Assembly (NCBI GenBank): GCA_946407375.1
Contig: CAMJNS010000006.1
Span: 1 to 47,943 of the forward strand
DNA: 47,943 nt
Source of the DNA: an uncultured bacterium
Lineage (GTDB): Bacteria > Muiribacteriota > Ozemobacteria > Ozemobacterales > Ozemobacteraceae
Direction of reading: 5' to 3'
In this document: in pieces, positions 28,764 to 39,024 of the stretch
Position numbering within the stretch: position 1 is the stretch's first letter
How the letters are laid out: each line of letters begins with the position of its first letter
The notes under the pieces: model-generated
The model's input: the letters and a program-made list of their open reading frames with translations, nothing else
What the model was told of the DNA's origin: nothing
Database searches by the model: none
Program-made: the position numbers and the translations under genes

Positions 28764-29063
28764 ATGGCCGTTTCAATTAGATTAAAAATGCTTGGAACCA
28801 AGCATAGACCTAGTTACAGAATCGTTGCTCTTGATAGTCGCAAGAACCGCGATGGTATTACTCTTGATAACCTTGGCATGTATGATCCATTAGCTTCTGA
28901 AGCTAAGGTTGAAATCAAAGAAGAAGAAATAATCAACTATTTGAATAATGGTGCTATTCCTTCTCTTACTGTTAAGAATCTTCTTCGCCAGAAGGGGATT
29001 GTTCGAGTTCAGCAGAAGAACGAAAAGGGTTCTGTTAAACTAGTTTGGACTAAACGTGCATAA
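28764..29063 (+). CDS. rpsP: 30S ribosomal protein bS16
   Basis: VSIRLKMLGTKHRPSYRIVALDSRKNRDG...LDNLGMYDPL. Confidence 0.97.
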   Translation: MAVSIRLKMLGTKHRPSYRIVALDSRKNRDGITLDNLGMYDPLASEAKVEIKEEEIINYLNNGAIPSLTVKNLLRQKGIVRVQQKNEKGSVKLVWTKRA

Positions 29064-29085
29064 TTTACGTCAGGAGTTTTTATAA

Positions 29086-29325
29086 ATGACTCAGACCGCA
29101 CAAAATACACTAGAACAGCTAGTTAAAGCTCTTGTTGAGCATCCTGATGAAGTTGTAGTTACACCTATAGAAGGTGAAGGTACAATCGTATTTGAAGTTC
29201 AGGTTAACCCTGATGATGCTGGCAAGATTATCGGTAAAAAAGGCAAAACTATAAATGCTCTTAGAACGATAATCAGAAGTTCCGCTAATACTGGTACCAA
29301 AAAAGTAATAATGGAACTAGTATAG
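29086..29325 (+). CDS. khpA: KH-domain RNA-binding protein KhpA
   Basis: 79 aa, GKIIGKKGKTINALRTIIRS KH motif, position between rpsP and rimM. Confidence 0.92.
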   Translation: MTQTAQNTLEQLVKALVEHPDEVVVTPIEGEGTIVFEVQVNPDDAGKIIGKKGKTINALRTIIRSSANTGTKKVIMELV

Positions 29326-29335
29326 TTTTAAGTCT

Positions 29336-29932
29336 ATGACGACCAAGAAGAATAAGCCTCAAATAATCTGCATTAAATCGGCTGAAATAGCAGATTCCGG
29401 CATAGAAGACTGGATTGCTATCGGGCAGATTCGTAAAACAGTAGGTTTGAAAGGCTGGCTTCGGGTGAGTCTTATGACTGATTTCCCAGACAGATTTGAA
29501 CCCGGTGAAGAGTTGACTTTAAGGAAACAAAACGGAAGTTCAGAGTCTGTTATAGTAAGTGAAAGCAGACCGCATTATACTGAAAATGCAGTTGATATTC
29601 ATCTAGAAGGTATAGATGATTGCGATTTAGCTGCTAGCTATGTTAATAGATTGGTAGTTATTCCTAAAGACGAACGTGAGGAATTGGATTCAGACGATGA
29701 ATTCTATCCTGATGAGTTGGAAGGGTTTAAAGTATTCTCTCCTGAAGGTGAATGTTGCGGAACTGTTGTAAAGATGGAAGCAGATGCTCCATGCCCTTAT
29801 CTTGTTGTTTCAACTAAAGAGGCTGGCGAAGTTATGATTCCTTTTTTACAGAAATTTATAGGTAATATAAGTAAAGTTAATAATAGCTTAAAGCTTGTTG
29901 AACCTATTTCTTTTCACATACCTATAGAATAA
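29336..29932 (+). CDS. rimM: Ribosome maturation factor RimM
   Basis: IGQIRKTVGLKGWLRVSLMTDFPDRF...; conserved gene order. Confidence 0.93.
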   Translation: MTTKKNKPQIICIKSAEIADSGIEDWIAIGQIRKTVGLKGWLRVSLMTDFPDRFEPGEELTLRKQNGSSESVIVSESRPHYTENAVDIHLEGIDDCDLAASYVNRLVVIPKDEREELDSDDEFYPDELEGFKVFSPEGECCGTVVKMEADAPCPYLVVSTKEAGEVMIPFLQKFIGNISKVNNSLKLVEPISFHIPIE

Positions 29933-29933
29933 A

Positions 29934-30671
29934 ATGAGAGTAGATATTATAACTCTGCTCCCGCAGATCTTTGAAAAAGTATTTGATGAAAGCGTCTTAG
30001 GATCTGCCGTTAAAAACGGATTAATTGACATAGTTATGCATCAGTTCAGAGACTATGGAGATGGACGACATAAAACGGTAGATGATACTCCATTCGGAGG
30101 TGGACCGGGAATGGTTTTTAAACCTTCTCCTCTGGTGAATTGTATTAGAGATGTTAGAAAAATGTCTATTCCTGCACCAGTTATTGGGTTGACCCCTCAG
30201 GGAGTATCCTTTAATCAGGACTTGGTTAAAGAGTTGGCTCAATTTGACCGTATTATACTAGTTTGTGGCAGATATGAAGGTTTCGACGAACGAATAATTC
30301 ATGAATTTGATTTTCAACTATCAATTGGAGATTATGTTCTAACTGGTGGTGAAATCGCTGCTATGACTGTAGTAGATGCAGTTTCTCGTATGATTCCAGG
30401 AACAGTAGGCTGTCAGGATTCAGTGATACAAGATTCTTTCTATGAAGGAATGTTAGATCACCCTCAATATACTCGACCGTCTATTTGGGAAGGACTAGAA
30501 GTGCCAGAAGTTCTTCAGAATGGAAATCATGCATTAATCAATAAGTATAGACGTTCTAGATCTTTACTGACAACATCAGTTTCTAGACCAGACGTGTTTG
30601 CAACTTGTGATTTATCTGATTCTGATAAAGAAATTTTTCAGGAACTTATAGATTCAAGTAGTTCAGAATAA
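29934..30671 (+). CDS. trmD: tRNA (guanine-N1)-methyltransferase TrmD
   Basis: DDTPFGGGPGMVFKP, CGRYEGFDERI, IGDYVLTGGE, LDHPQYTRP. Confidence 0.98.
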   Translation: MRVDIITLLPQIFEKVFDESVLGSAVKNGLIDIVMHQFRDYGDGRHKTVDDTPFGGGPGMVFKPSPLVNCIRDVRKMSIPAPVIGLTPQGVSFNQDLVKELAQFDRIILVCGRYEGFDERIIHEFDFQLSIGDYVLTGGEIAAMTVVDAVSRMIPGTVGCQDSVIQDSFYEGMLDHPQYTRPSIWEGLEVPEVLQNGNHALINKYRRSRSLLTTSVSRPDVFATCDLSDSDKEIFQELIDSSSSE

Positions 30672-30708
30672 TTAATTTGAAATAAATATTCCGAAAAGGA
30701 GTTTTCCC

Positions 30709-31077
30709 ATGAATCCAGTAATTGAAGAAATTGAAAGAGTTTATAAGAAAAAACAAGAAGAATTACCTAGCTTTATAGCTGGTGATACAGTTCGTCTTGA
30801 AATAAAGGTTCGTGAAGGTGATAAAGAACGCCTTCAGGCTTTTGAAGGTATTGTTATCTCTCGTAAGAACACTGGCTTACGCGAAAACTTCACTGTAAGA
30901 AAAATTTCTTACGGTGTAGGCGTTGAAAGAAAGTTCATGCTTCATTCACCAAATATCGCATCTATTACCGTTCTTCGCAGAGGTAATGTTGCACGTGCTA
31001 AACTTTACTATCTCCGTGATAGAGTTGGTAAGAAGACTCGTGTTAAAGATAAAATCTTTGCTAAAGATAAGGATTAA
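30709..31077 (+). CDS. rplS: 50S ribosomal protein bL19
   Basis: [60 protein letters not shown]. Confidence 0.97.
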   Translation: MNPVIEEIERVYKKKQEELPSFIAGDTVRLEIKVREGDKERLQAFEGIVISRKNTGLRENFTVRKISYGVGVERKFMLHSPNIASITVLRRGNVARAKLYYLRDRVGKKTRVKDKIFAKDKD

Positions 31078-31079
31078 TC

Positions 31080-32099
31080 TTGAAAGAACTAACTATTCCT
31101 GGTAGTTCTACTTCTACTACTACTGGGGTATTTATACATGATTTATCTGTTCGTTTTAACGAACAGGTTATTCCATTAGATGCACTAGAACCAACTGAGG
31201 TTTTGGCTGAACCAAAGCTTCAGTTGGCTGGTAGTGTTTCTGGTAAAGTTGATAGTAATGTTGTAATACGTTACATACAGTCTTATCGCCCATTTTTCTA
31301 TGAAGACAAAGAAGAGCAAGAAGACCATTTAAATTTAGGAAAATTTAGATTTGATATAGATCTTCATAATGGAGTTAACAATTTTACTTTACAATTAGTT
31401 ACTCCAGAGGGTGAAATCTTAGATGCGAAAGATTTTTCTTTAAGTTATAAAGGCTCTTTCAGAGAATGGAATGAAACCATTTTTATCGCATTTTTCCTGG
31501 CTATTTTAATAAGAGGCTTGGTAGTTCAGGCTTTCTGGATACCCACAGGTAGCATGGAACCTACGCTTCTTGGAGAAATAAAAGATGCAGATAAGGTTGT
31601 AAGAAGAAGCGGTGATAGAATTTTAGTTAACCGTTTTGCTTATGCTTTTGATTTCTCGTTAGATGGTAGATTACCAATAGGTAAAAATTCTAAATATTGG
31701 TTAAAACTGCCAGAACGTGGAGATATAATAGTTTTTAAATTTCCTGATCCCGTAAAGGAAAATCCCCCTAAAGATTACATTAAACGTGTAATTGGTTTGC
31801 CTGGTGATAAAGTAGAAGTAAAAGATGGCACAGTTTTTGTCAACGGTGTTGCTTTAAAGGAACCTTATATTTCAGAACCACCTTCTACTGATCATGAGGC
31901 TGAAATAGTAAAAGATGGTTACTTGTTTGTTATGGGGGATAATAGAAACAATAGTTACGATAGCCGTTATTGGGGACAAATGCCTTTAGTCAATCTTAAA
32001 GGTCAGGCAATACTTAAATATTTACCGATAAAAAGAATAGGACCCATTAGAAGTTATAATCATGCAAATCTTGTTCCGGCTACCAAGACTGATTTTTAG
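31080..32099 (+). CDS. lepB: Signal peptidase I with N-terminal extension
   Basis: IPTGSMEPTL (Ser), KDYIKRVIGLPGD (Lys), MGDNRNNSYDSRYWG; about 130-aa beta-rich N-terminal extension; TTG start as called. Confidence 0.94.
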   Translation: MKELTIPGSSTSTTTGVFIHDLSVRFNEQVIPLDALEPTEVLAEPKLQLAGSVSGKVDSNVVIRYIQSYRPFFYEDKEEQEDHLNLGKFRFDIDLHNGVNNFTLQLVTPEGEILDAKDFSLSYKGSFREWNETIFIAFFLAILIRGLVVQAFWIPTGSMEPTLLGEIKDADKVVRRSGDRILVNRFAYAFDFSLDGRLPIGKNSKYWLKLPERGDIIVFKFPDPVKENPPKDYIKRVIGLPGDKVEVKDGTVFVNGVALKEPYISEPPSTDHEAEIVKDGYLFVMGDNRNNSYDSRYWGQMPLVNLKGQAILKYLPIKRIGPIRSYNHANLVPATKTDF

Positions 32100-32104
32100 C
32101 GTTT

Positions 32105-32998
32105 ATGAATAGAGATTTACCCGGTCATATTAGAAAAGCTTTTCGTTCTGTTGATCGATATTTACCAGTTGTAGATGTAATTGTAGAACTTGTTGACGCA
32201 AGAATGCCCAACGGTTCTAGATTGAAAGATTTTGTAGGTAAATTAGGGAAAATATCGGTTATAGCTCTTTCGAAATCTGATTTAGCCGATAAGGACAAAA
32301 CCAAAAGCTGGATAGAAAAATACAAAAAGGATGGGTATGCCTCTGTTGCTTTAGATTGCAGAGACCGAAACTCGGTTAAAAACTTATCTAAAATTATTCG
32401 CTCTATTTCAACAAAAGTTAATGAAAAAAGAAATGTTCCATTACGAAAAGTTAGAAGAGTTATGGTTATTGGTATTCCTAACGTTGGAAAATCCACTTTA
32501 ATTAATTCTTTAGTAGGCAGATCTGCTGCAAAAGCTGCCAATATGCCTGGAGTAACTCGTAGTGTCCAATGGATAAAGATTTCTGGAGAACTAGAATTAT
32601 TAGATTTGCCAGGAATTTTAGATTTTAGTCTTTTGCGTAGAGGCGATATACTTAAGCTTATTAACAGTATTCCTGGTCGTGATGATGATACCTATACTAA
32701 GGCTAAAAACCTTTGCCGCTTATTGTATCTGACTGGTAATGAGAAAATCCTTCCAGAATATGGGGCTTGCAATCAAAATTTTGACAAATTTATTTCTGAC
32801 TATGCTAGAAGTATGAATTTTTTTATAAAAGGTGGAAACCCAGATTTGCAACGTGCTACTAACGATATAGTAAAACGTTTTCAAAATGGTGGTTTTGGAC
32901 GAGTAACATTAGAAGACCCAGAAAAAGATTTTTCTGAAATATTTGCAGAATACGAACAACAGACTTCTTTAAATCAAGAGGATTTTGAAAATGACTAA
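32105..32998 (+). CDS. rbgA: Ribosome biogenesis GTPase A (YlqF/RbgA), circularly permuted GTPase
   Basis: LSKSDL (G4) before GIPNVGKSTLINSL (G1) and LDLPG (G3). Confidence 0.94.
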   Translation: MNRDLPGHIRKAFRSVDRYLPVVDVIVELVDARMPNGSRLKDFVGKLGKISVIALSKSDLADKDKTKSWIEKYKKDGYASVALDCRDRNSVKNLSKIIRSISTKVNEKRNVPLRKVRRVMVIGIPNVGKSTLINSLVGRSAAKAANMPGVTRSVQWIKISGELELLDLPGILDFSLLRRGDILKLINSIPGRDDDTYTKAKNLCRLLYLTGNEKILPEYGACNQNFDKFISDYARSMNFFIKGGNPDLQRATNDIVKRFQNGGFGRVTLEDPEKDFSEIFAEYEQQTSLNQEDFEND

Positions 32999-33986
32999 TT
33001 CCCCAATTAGCTTTAATCTTTCAGAAGAATTGTCTAGATTGATGTTTTCTTCAAATTCAGAAAATGGTTTGACGTTAATTCGTAGTATTCCTGAGCTTAG
33101 CGTGAAAGCTAGAGGAAATACATTAACTATAGATGGTTCTTTAGATAAAATAAAGGTAGTTAAGCAGTTTATCAAAGTTTTAAATTCACGAATAGAACAT
33201 CGTGAAGAACTAGAATATGCTGATGTTCGCAGAGTATTCCGACAACTTTCAAATCTGAGCAATGCTCAGGCTGATTCTGATCGAGAGTCTGTATTCTCTG
33301 ATATTCTTGCTACTCATAGTGGCAGAACTGTAAAAGCAAAAACTGCTAATCAAAAATTTTATATTAATTCAATAGAAAAGAATACTATTACAATAGCCAG
33401 AGGTCCAGCAGGAACAGGTAAAACTTATTTGGCTGCTGCAATGGCTGTAAAAGCTTTGAAAGAGAAAAAAATAAGTCGAATTATTCTTTCCAGACCAGTA
33501 ATAGAAGCTGGTGAAAATCTCGGTTACTTACCTGGTGATTTAAAAGAAAAAGTAGATCCACATTTCAGACCTCTTTACGACTCTCTTCAAGATTTTATTG
33601 GATTAAGCAAATTCGAGCAATTTGTTAGACAGGGAATTATTGAAATTACTCCTCTTGCTTATATGAGAGGAAGAACTTTTAATGAATCTTTTGTTGTTCT
33701 TGATGAAGCACAGAATACAACTTTAGCTCAAATGAGAATGATATTAACAAGATTAGGTTATGGGGCAAAAATGGTCATAACAGGTGATCAAACCCAAATA
33801 GACTTGCCTAATCCGATGGATTCTTCCTTATTGGTTCTTCACGAAATACTTGGTAAAGTGGAATCTGTCAAGTTTGTTGATTTAACTTCTGAAGACGTTG
33901 TTCGTCATGATGTTGTTAGACGTATTATTAACGCTTTTGACGAATACAACTCTAGGGAGCGGATAAATAATAATGAAAGATACTAA
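32985..33986 (+). CDS. PhoH-like ATPase
   Basis: ARGPAGTGKTYLAAAMAV, SRPVIEAGENLGYLPGDLKEKVDPH, VVLDEAQNTT. Confidence 0.96.
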   Translation: MKMTNSPISFNLSEELSRLMFSSNSENGLTLIRSIPELSVKARGNTLTIDGSLDKIKVVKQFIKVLNSRIEHREELEYADVRRVFRQLSNLSNAQADSDRESVFSDILATHSGRTVKAKTANQKFYINSIEKNTITIARGPAGTGKTYLAAAMAVKALKEKKISRIILSRPVIEAGENLGYLPGDLKEKVDPHFRPLYDSLQDFIGLSKFEQFVRQGIIEITPLAYMRGRTFNESFVVLDEAQNTTLAQMRMILTRLGYGAKMVITGDQTQIDLPNPMDSSLLVLHEILGKVESVKFVDLTSEDVVRHDVVRRIINAFDEYNSRERINNNERY

Positions 33987-36420
33987 AAATAATTATTTAA
34001 CTAAGTTTTTATCTTGGCTGTCTGTTCCTGCAAAGGGTCAGCAAAGCTTTCTAATAAGATTGGCTATTTTTTGGATAATTATGACAGCTATAATTGTAAT
34101 AGATCCAAATCAAATGCTAGATGAAATAACTGTAGGAAAACCAGCTCCTAAGAATCTTATATGTCCTAAATATATAGAATTCAATGATCAGAAAGAAACA
34201 GAAAACTTAAAAGCCAAGGCTATGGATGAAGAGCCCAATTATTATGATATCAACCCTCAAGCAAATAAACAAATGCTAGAGGATTTTGATAAAAATATAA
34301 AAAGAATAATTGATTTTTATGATACTGTTAACGATAAAGGTGCAAGAAAAACCGCTTCACAAGTAATAAGTGAAAAGTTCCCCGATAAATTCATTCTTGA
34401 TTCTAGAGAACTTCATCAACTTTCTATATTGTCTGTAAATCAATTAGATGAGCTTGTTGATAAAGCAAGAAAAAAGATTACTGAACTTAGTAAAGAACAA
34501 ATTACAGAACAAAATATTGATTCCATTAAAAAGAAAGTTAGAGAAAGCATTGAGAAAATATGGGAAGCTTCAGCAAACTTTAAACACTTGTTGGCTACTG
34601 TAATTGAGAACTCTTTAAAAATAAATGCCGTTCTAAATCAAGAAGAAACTCTTCGTAGAAAAAATGAAGCTGCCAATAATGTGCTTCCTGTTTTAAAGCA
34701 TTATCAGAAAGGACAAAAAATAGTAGCTGAAGGCGATATCGTCACAGAAGAAGTCTATAATATTTTTAAGGGAATTCAAAAAGAATTAACTAGAAATGTT
34801 TTTTTAGCTTTGTTAGGCAGTATGATTCTCCTTGTTCTGTTTATAGGTATAGCCATTGCCTATATAAGAACCCAGGATGTAAATGTTTTTGTTGATGATG
34901 TTCAATATAAATTAATTGCCACAATTTGTCTTATTTGTTTATTAGCAACTAAAGTAGTTTATGGAATAAGTCACGATTTTGATAACAGATTTTATTTTAT
35001 GGTTCTGTTATCGCCTTTGGCTTCCTTTGTTTTGTTGTTGAATGCGACAATGAGCAATCTCAAAATCGTTTATTTCAGTGTTTTTTGGATGGGATTGCTT
35101 TCTTTCATAGTAACTCTAGGTGGTGAACCTTTTGTTGTTGGTTTGATGATAGCTCTTATAATTGGAGCTATTGGTGGTATTATTTCTTGGGAAATTGCTT
35201 ATAAAGATAAAGAAGGCAATATGCGTTCTTTTATTATAAAAACAGGTTTGTCCATCGGCATTATAACTATGTTATCAGTATTAGCTGTTTTGTTAATTGA
35301 TTCAGAAATAAGTTCTGTTTATGGTTATACTACGATGTTTGGTTATGTTATTTGTGGCTTGATAAATGGCTTTTTCTCAGGCATTGTAACAAATGGCTTC
35401 CTTCCATATATAGAAGACTATTTTTCATTTGCTACTCCAACTAAGCTTTTAGAGCTTACATCAGAAGAAAGTCCTTTGCTTAAACGACTTGCTGAAGAAG
35501 CTCCTGGAACTTATCAACATAGTAAGGCTGTTGCTAACCTTGCTGCTCAGGCTGCTTCTGCTGTAGACGCTGATCCTTTGCTGACAAAGGTTTGTGCGCT
35601 CTATCACGATATTGGTAAAATAAAAAGACCAGAGTATTATACCGAAAATCAGCAGGGTGAAAATCCCCACGATGAAAAGAAACCTACTATGTCAGCATTG
35701 ATTATAGCTACTCACGTTAAAGATGGTGCTGAAATAGCAAGGGATAATAAAATTCCACATCGTGTAATAGAAGTTATGAGTCAGCATCATGGCACTACTC
35801 TTATTGAATACTTTTTTAATAAACAAAAAGAGCTTACTCCTGATTCAGTTGATGAATCTCAGTTTAGATACAAGAGTCTTAAACCTCAAAGCAAAGAAGC
35901 TGCAATTCTTTTATTGGCAGATGCCGTAGAAGCATCAAGCAGAAGTCTAGATGATTTGAATCCAGAAAAAATCAAAGCTCATGTTAAGAAAATTGTTGAT
36001 CATAAAATAAAAGATGACAACCAACTAGAAGAAACAAATTTGACTTTGAAAGACATAGACACTATAGAAGATGAATTTGTGAAAGTTCTTATTTCTGCAA
36101 ATCATAAACGTATTAAGTATCAGAATCAGCTTAAAGAAGAAGCTGCTGCAAAAGCTGCTGTTGCTAAAGAAGAGGCTGCTGCTACAAAAGCTGATATAGA
36201 AAGAAGAGCTATAATCGAAGAAGAAAAAATGGATAAGATTGAGGCTGAAGCAAAATCCGATGCTTCTTCAAAAGATAATAATTCTGATAAATCAAAAACA
36301 AATGAATTATCATCAGATTCCCTTGCTCTTACATATAATGATTCTTCTAATCAAACAAGTCTTTATGAATCAAAAAGTAATCTTAAATCTTTTAATCCTG
36401 AAAGCGAAACAAAAAGTTAA
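33973..36420 (+). CDS. 7TM-HD family phosphodiesterase-like membrane protein (YqfF/PgpH-like)
   Basis: Extracellular domain, 7 TMs, then HSKAVANLAAQAA...CALYHDIGKIKRPEYYTENQ...SQHHGTTLIEYF HD domain. Confidence 0.93.
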   Translation: MKDTKNNYLTKFLSWLSVPAKGQQSFLIRLAIFWIIMTAIIVIDPNQMLDEITVGKPAPKNLICPKYIEFNDQKETENLKAKAMDEEPNYYDINPQANKQMLEDFDKNIKRIIDFYDTVNDKGARKTASQVISEKFPDKFILDSRELHQLSILSVNQLDELVDKARKKITELSKEQITEQNIDSIKKKVRESIEKIWEASANFKHLLATVIENSLKINAVLNQEETLRRKNEAANNVLPVLKHYQKGQKIVAEGDIVTEEVYNIFKGIQKELTRNVFLALLGSMILLVLFIGIAIAYIRTQDVNVFVDDVQYKLIATICLICLLATKVVYGISHDFDNRFYFMVLLSPLASFVLLLNATMSNLKIVYFSVFWMGLLSFIVTLGGEPFVVGLMIALIIGAIGGIISWEIAYKDKEGNMRSFIIKTGLSIGIITMLSVLAVLLIDSEISSVYGYTTMFGYVICGLINGFFSGIVTNGFLPYIEDYFSFATPTKLLELTSEESPLLKRLAEEAPGTYQHSKAVANLAAQAASAVDADPLLTKVCALYHDIGKIKRPEYYTENQQGENPHDEKKPTMSALIIATHVKDGAEIARDNKIPHRVIEVMSQHHGTTLIEYFFNKQKELTPDSVDESQFRYKSLKPQSKEAAILLLADAVEASSRSLDDLNPEKIKAHVKKIVDHKIKDDNQLEETNLTLKDIDTIEDEFVKVLISANHKRIKYQNQLKEEAAAKAAVAKEEAAATKADIERRAIIEEEKMDKIEAEAKSDASSKDNNSDKSKTNELSSDSLALTYNDSSNQTSLYESKSNLKSFNPESETKS

Positions 36421-36422
36421 TT

Positions 36423-36926
36423 ATGGAAGTATTAATTACTGATGAACAAAAAGCTGTAAATGTTAATACAGATTTCATAAAAGATGTTGCTACAGAAATA
36501 ATGTCTTTTATAAAATCTCCAGATAATTCCCAGCTTTCATTGGTTTTTTGCGATGATGATGCCATTAAAGAGCTGAATAATGAATACAGGGGCAAGAATC
36601 AGCCAACTGATGTTCTCTCTTTTCCAATAGAATTAGAAAATTTTGTTCCTGAAATTAGAATGTTGGGCGATATTGTTATTAGCACTGATACTGCTCTTAA
36701 ACAAGCTAAAGATTACAATCATTCTGTGGAAACAGAAATGGTTATTCTTCTTATTCATGGTTTATTGCATTTAAGCGGTTATGACCACATAAAAGAAGAT
36801 GAATGTAAAGAAATGCGTGCTAAAGAAAATGAAGTATTGAAACATATTTGCGGAATCGAAAGATTCTCTTCTCTTAGTAATAATTCATCGGAGCCCTTGA
36901 TTGAGAGGGTTTCAGAAAGTGTGTAA
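36423..36926 (+). CDS. ybeY: Endoribonuclease YbeY
   Basis: LGDIVISTDTA, HGLLHLSGYDH zinc motif. Confidence 0.96.
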   Translation: MEVLITDEQKAVNVNTDFIKDVATEIMSFIKSPDNSQLSLVFCDDDAIKELNNEYRGKNQPTDVLSFPIELENFVPEIRMLGDIVISTDTALKQAKDYNHSVETEMVILLIHGLLHLSGYDHIKEDECKEMRAKENEVLKHICGIERFSSLSNNSSEPLIERVSESV

Positions 36927-36943
36927 ACGAAGGATAAAATCCA

Positions 36944-38239
36944 ATGGATGATGGTATTGCGGGTCTATTATTTGTAATTTTTGTTTTGTTTTCTGCCCTT
37001 TTTTCTTCTCTTGATACTGCTTTATTCTCTATTTCTCCTTTGAGACTAAAAAAGCTTGAAGGGGAAGGTGATAAAAAAGCTACTGCTATTCTTAAGATTT
37101 TATCAGATAGACAGCGAGCTTTAATTACTCTTCTTATTGGAAACACCCTTTGTAATGTTGGTGCTACCGCGATAGCTATTGGCTTTTTAAGAAAATACTT
37201 AGAAAAGCTTGGTCAAGGCTATGATATTCTCGGTGGTATATTAATTGTAACTTTTATATTAGTGCTTTTTGGTGAATTAATACCTAAAACAGTTGCTATA
37301 TATGGTGGATATACCTTTGTTTGCTGGACTTATCGCATTGTCAGGGTAATAATGTTTGTGTCTTACCCGGTAGTTGGTCTTGTTGTATGGCTTATAAAGA
37401 AGCTTGTTCCTAAATATTCAGATTGGAATGACCATATTGGCGGTTCTTCAAGTATTGAAGAAATTGACAACTATTTCGATTTAGGTGAAGAAGTTGGAAT
37501 TATTGAAGAAGACGAAAAAGACATGCTTAGCTCTGTATTTGAGTTCGGCGACACAATTGTTAGAGAAGTTATGGTGCCTAGACCAGATGTTACAGGTATT
37601 CCTATAAATGCTTCTTTTAAAGAAATGCTCCAATGCATTAGAACAGACGGTCATTCTAGATTTCCTGTTTATGACGGTAATATTGATAAAGTCGTTGGTA
37701 TTCTTTATGTTAAAGATATTCTCATTAAGTTGGAAGAAATTGAAAAATCATACGATTTATTCAAGCTTTTAAGAGCTCCATTTTTTGTTCCTGAAACAAA
37801 AAAATTAGATGATTTGCTGGCTGAGTTTAAGAAACGTAAACAACATATTGCTGTTGTTGTTGATGAATATGGTGGAGTTTCAGGACTTGTAACCATAGAA
37901 GACTTATTAGAAGAAATTGTTGGCGAAATCGACGACGAATACGATGTTGACGAATTACAACCCATGGTTAAGCTTGATGAAAACGTTTATAGCATCGATG
38001 CTAGATTTTGGATAAGTGAACTTGAAAGTGAGTTAGGCTGTAATTTTGAATGTGAAGATTCAGATTCGGTTGGAGGATTTGTTTTTGAAAAACTAGGACG
38101 TATTCCTCAAAAAGGAGAGTCTTTCGAAGTTCCTCAAGGTACATTCCAAGTAACAGAAATAAAAGGCAATAGAATACTAAGAGTTAAGTTTACTATGAAT
38201 AAAGAACTAGCTGAAAGTAAGTCTGAAGATGAAGATTGA
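36944..38239 (+). CDS. CNNM/TlyC-type transporter with CBS pair and CorC-HlyC domain
   Basis: N-terminal DUF21 TMs, VREVMVPRPDV, SRFPVYDGNIDKVVGILYVKDIL, IAVVVDEYGGVSGLVTIEDLLEEIVGEIDDE. Confidence 0.95.
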   Translation: MDDGIAGLLFVIFVLFSALFSSLDTALFSISPLRLKKLEGEGDKKATAILKILSDRQRALITLLIGNTLCNVGATAIAIGFLRKYLEKLGQGYDILGGILIVTFILVLFGELIPKTVAIYGGYTFVCWTYRIVRVIMFVSYPVVGLVVWLIKKLVPKYSDWNDHIGGSSSIEEIDNYFDLGEEVGIIEEDEKDMLSSVFEFGDTIVREVMVPRPDVTGIPINASFKEMLQCIRTDGHSRFPVYDGNIDKVVGILYVKDILIKLEEIEKSYDLFKLLRAPFFVPETKKLDDLLAEFKKRKQHIAVVVDEYGGVSGLVTIEDLLEEIVGEIDDEYDVDELQPMVKLDENVYSIDARFWISELESELGCNFECEDSDSVGGFVFEKLGRIPQKGESFEVPQGTFQVTEIKGNRILRVKFTMNKELAESKSEDED

Positions 38240-38991
38240 TTCATTCTTTTCTTTCTGTTAGTTTAAAAGAAGCTATGATTAAACACGAAAGATTAAATAG
38301 AACTTTAAGATTATTATCACGAAGACTTACCTTGATTTGGGGGTATATTCGTAATTACCTGCTAACAGGAGTACTTGTTATTGTTCCTGTTGCTGTCACC
38401 ATTTATATAATTTATTTTATTTTTCAGTTTGCAGATAGCTTTTTAGGAAGCGCAATAGGTGAGGCGATAGGTTATAGTATCCCTGGTATGGGTATTTTCT
38501 TAACAGCACTCTTTTGTCTGTTAATTGGAGTTATTGCTCAAAATTACTTCGGGAAAAGGCTTATCGCTTGGATAGATACTTCTTTGAGCCAGATTCCTAT
38601 TGTTAAGTCTGTTTATAGCGGAATAAAGCAAGTCGCAGACGTATTTATACAGAATAAAAAGAGCAATTTTAAACGGGTTGTTATGCTTGAATACCCTAAA
38701 GAAAACTCCTGGGTAATAGGTTTTGTTACATCTGATTTTCTTGTTAAAATTGATGGAGACGTTCCTGAAAAGGAAAATATGGTTACAATTTTCGTGCCTA
38801 CGACTCCTAACCCGACTTCTGGCTTTTTGCTGATATTACCCAAAAGTAAAATTGTTGATATGAATATAGACATAGAAGATGCTATGAAGATAATTATTTC
38901 TGCTGGTTTAGTTCAGCCAACAGGTAATAATTCGGTTGTTACTATCAGCGAAGATAATAAGGTAAAACTGGAAGACAAGACTGAAAGCTGA
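38236..38991 (+). CDS. DUF502 family membrane protein
   Basis: YLLTGVLVIVPVAVTIYIIYFIFQFAD ... IPIVKSVYSGIKQVADVF; alternative ATG start at 38275. Confidence 0.88.
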   Translation: MIHSFLSVSLKEAMIKHERLNRTLRLLSRRLTLIWGYIRNYLLTGVLVIVPVAVTIYIIYFIFQFADSFLGSAIGEAIGYSIPGMGIFLTALFCLLIGVIAQNYFGKRLIAWIDTSLSQIPIVKSVYSGIKQVADVFIQNKKSNFKRVVMLEYPKENSWVIGFVTSDFLVKIDGDVPEKENMVTIFVPTTPNPTSGFLLILPKSKIVDMNIDIEDAMKIIISAGLVQPTGNNSVVTISEDNKVKLEDKTES

Positions 38992-39024
38992 GAGTTGAAA
39001 GTGATAAGTGGTGAGTGATGAGTG
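38982..39024 (+). repeat. Degenerate heptamer tandem repeat overlapping the DUF502 stop codon
   Basis: actgaaa-gctgaga-gttgaaa-gtgataa-gtggtga-gtgatga-gtg, seven-nt periodicity. Confidence 0.6.
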
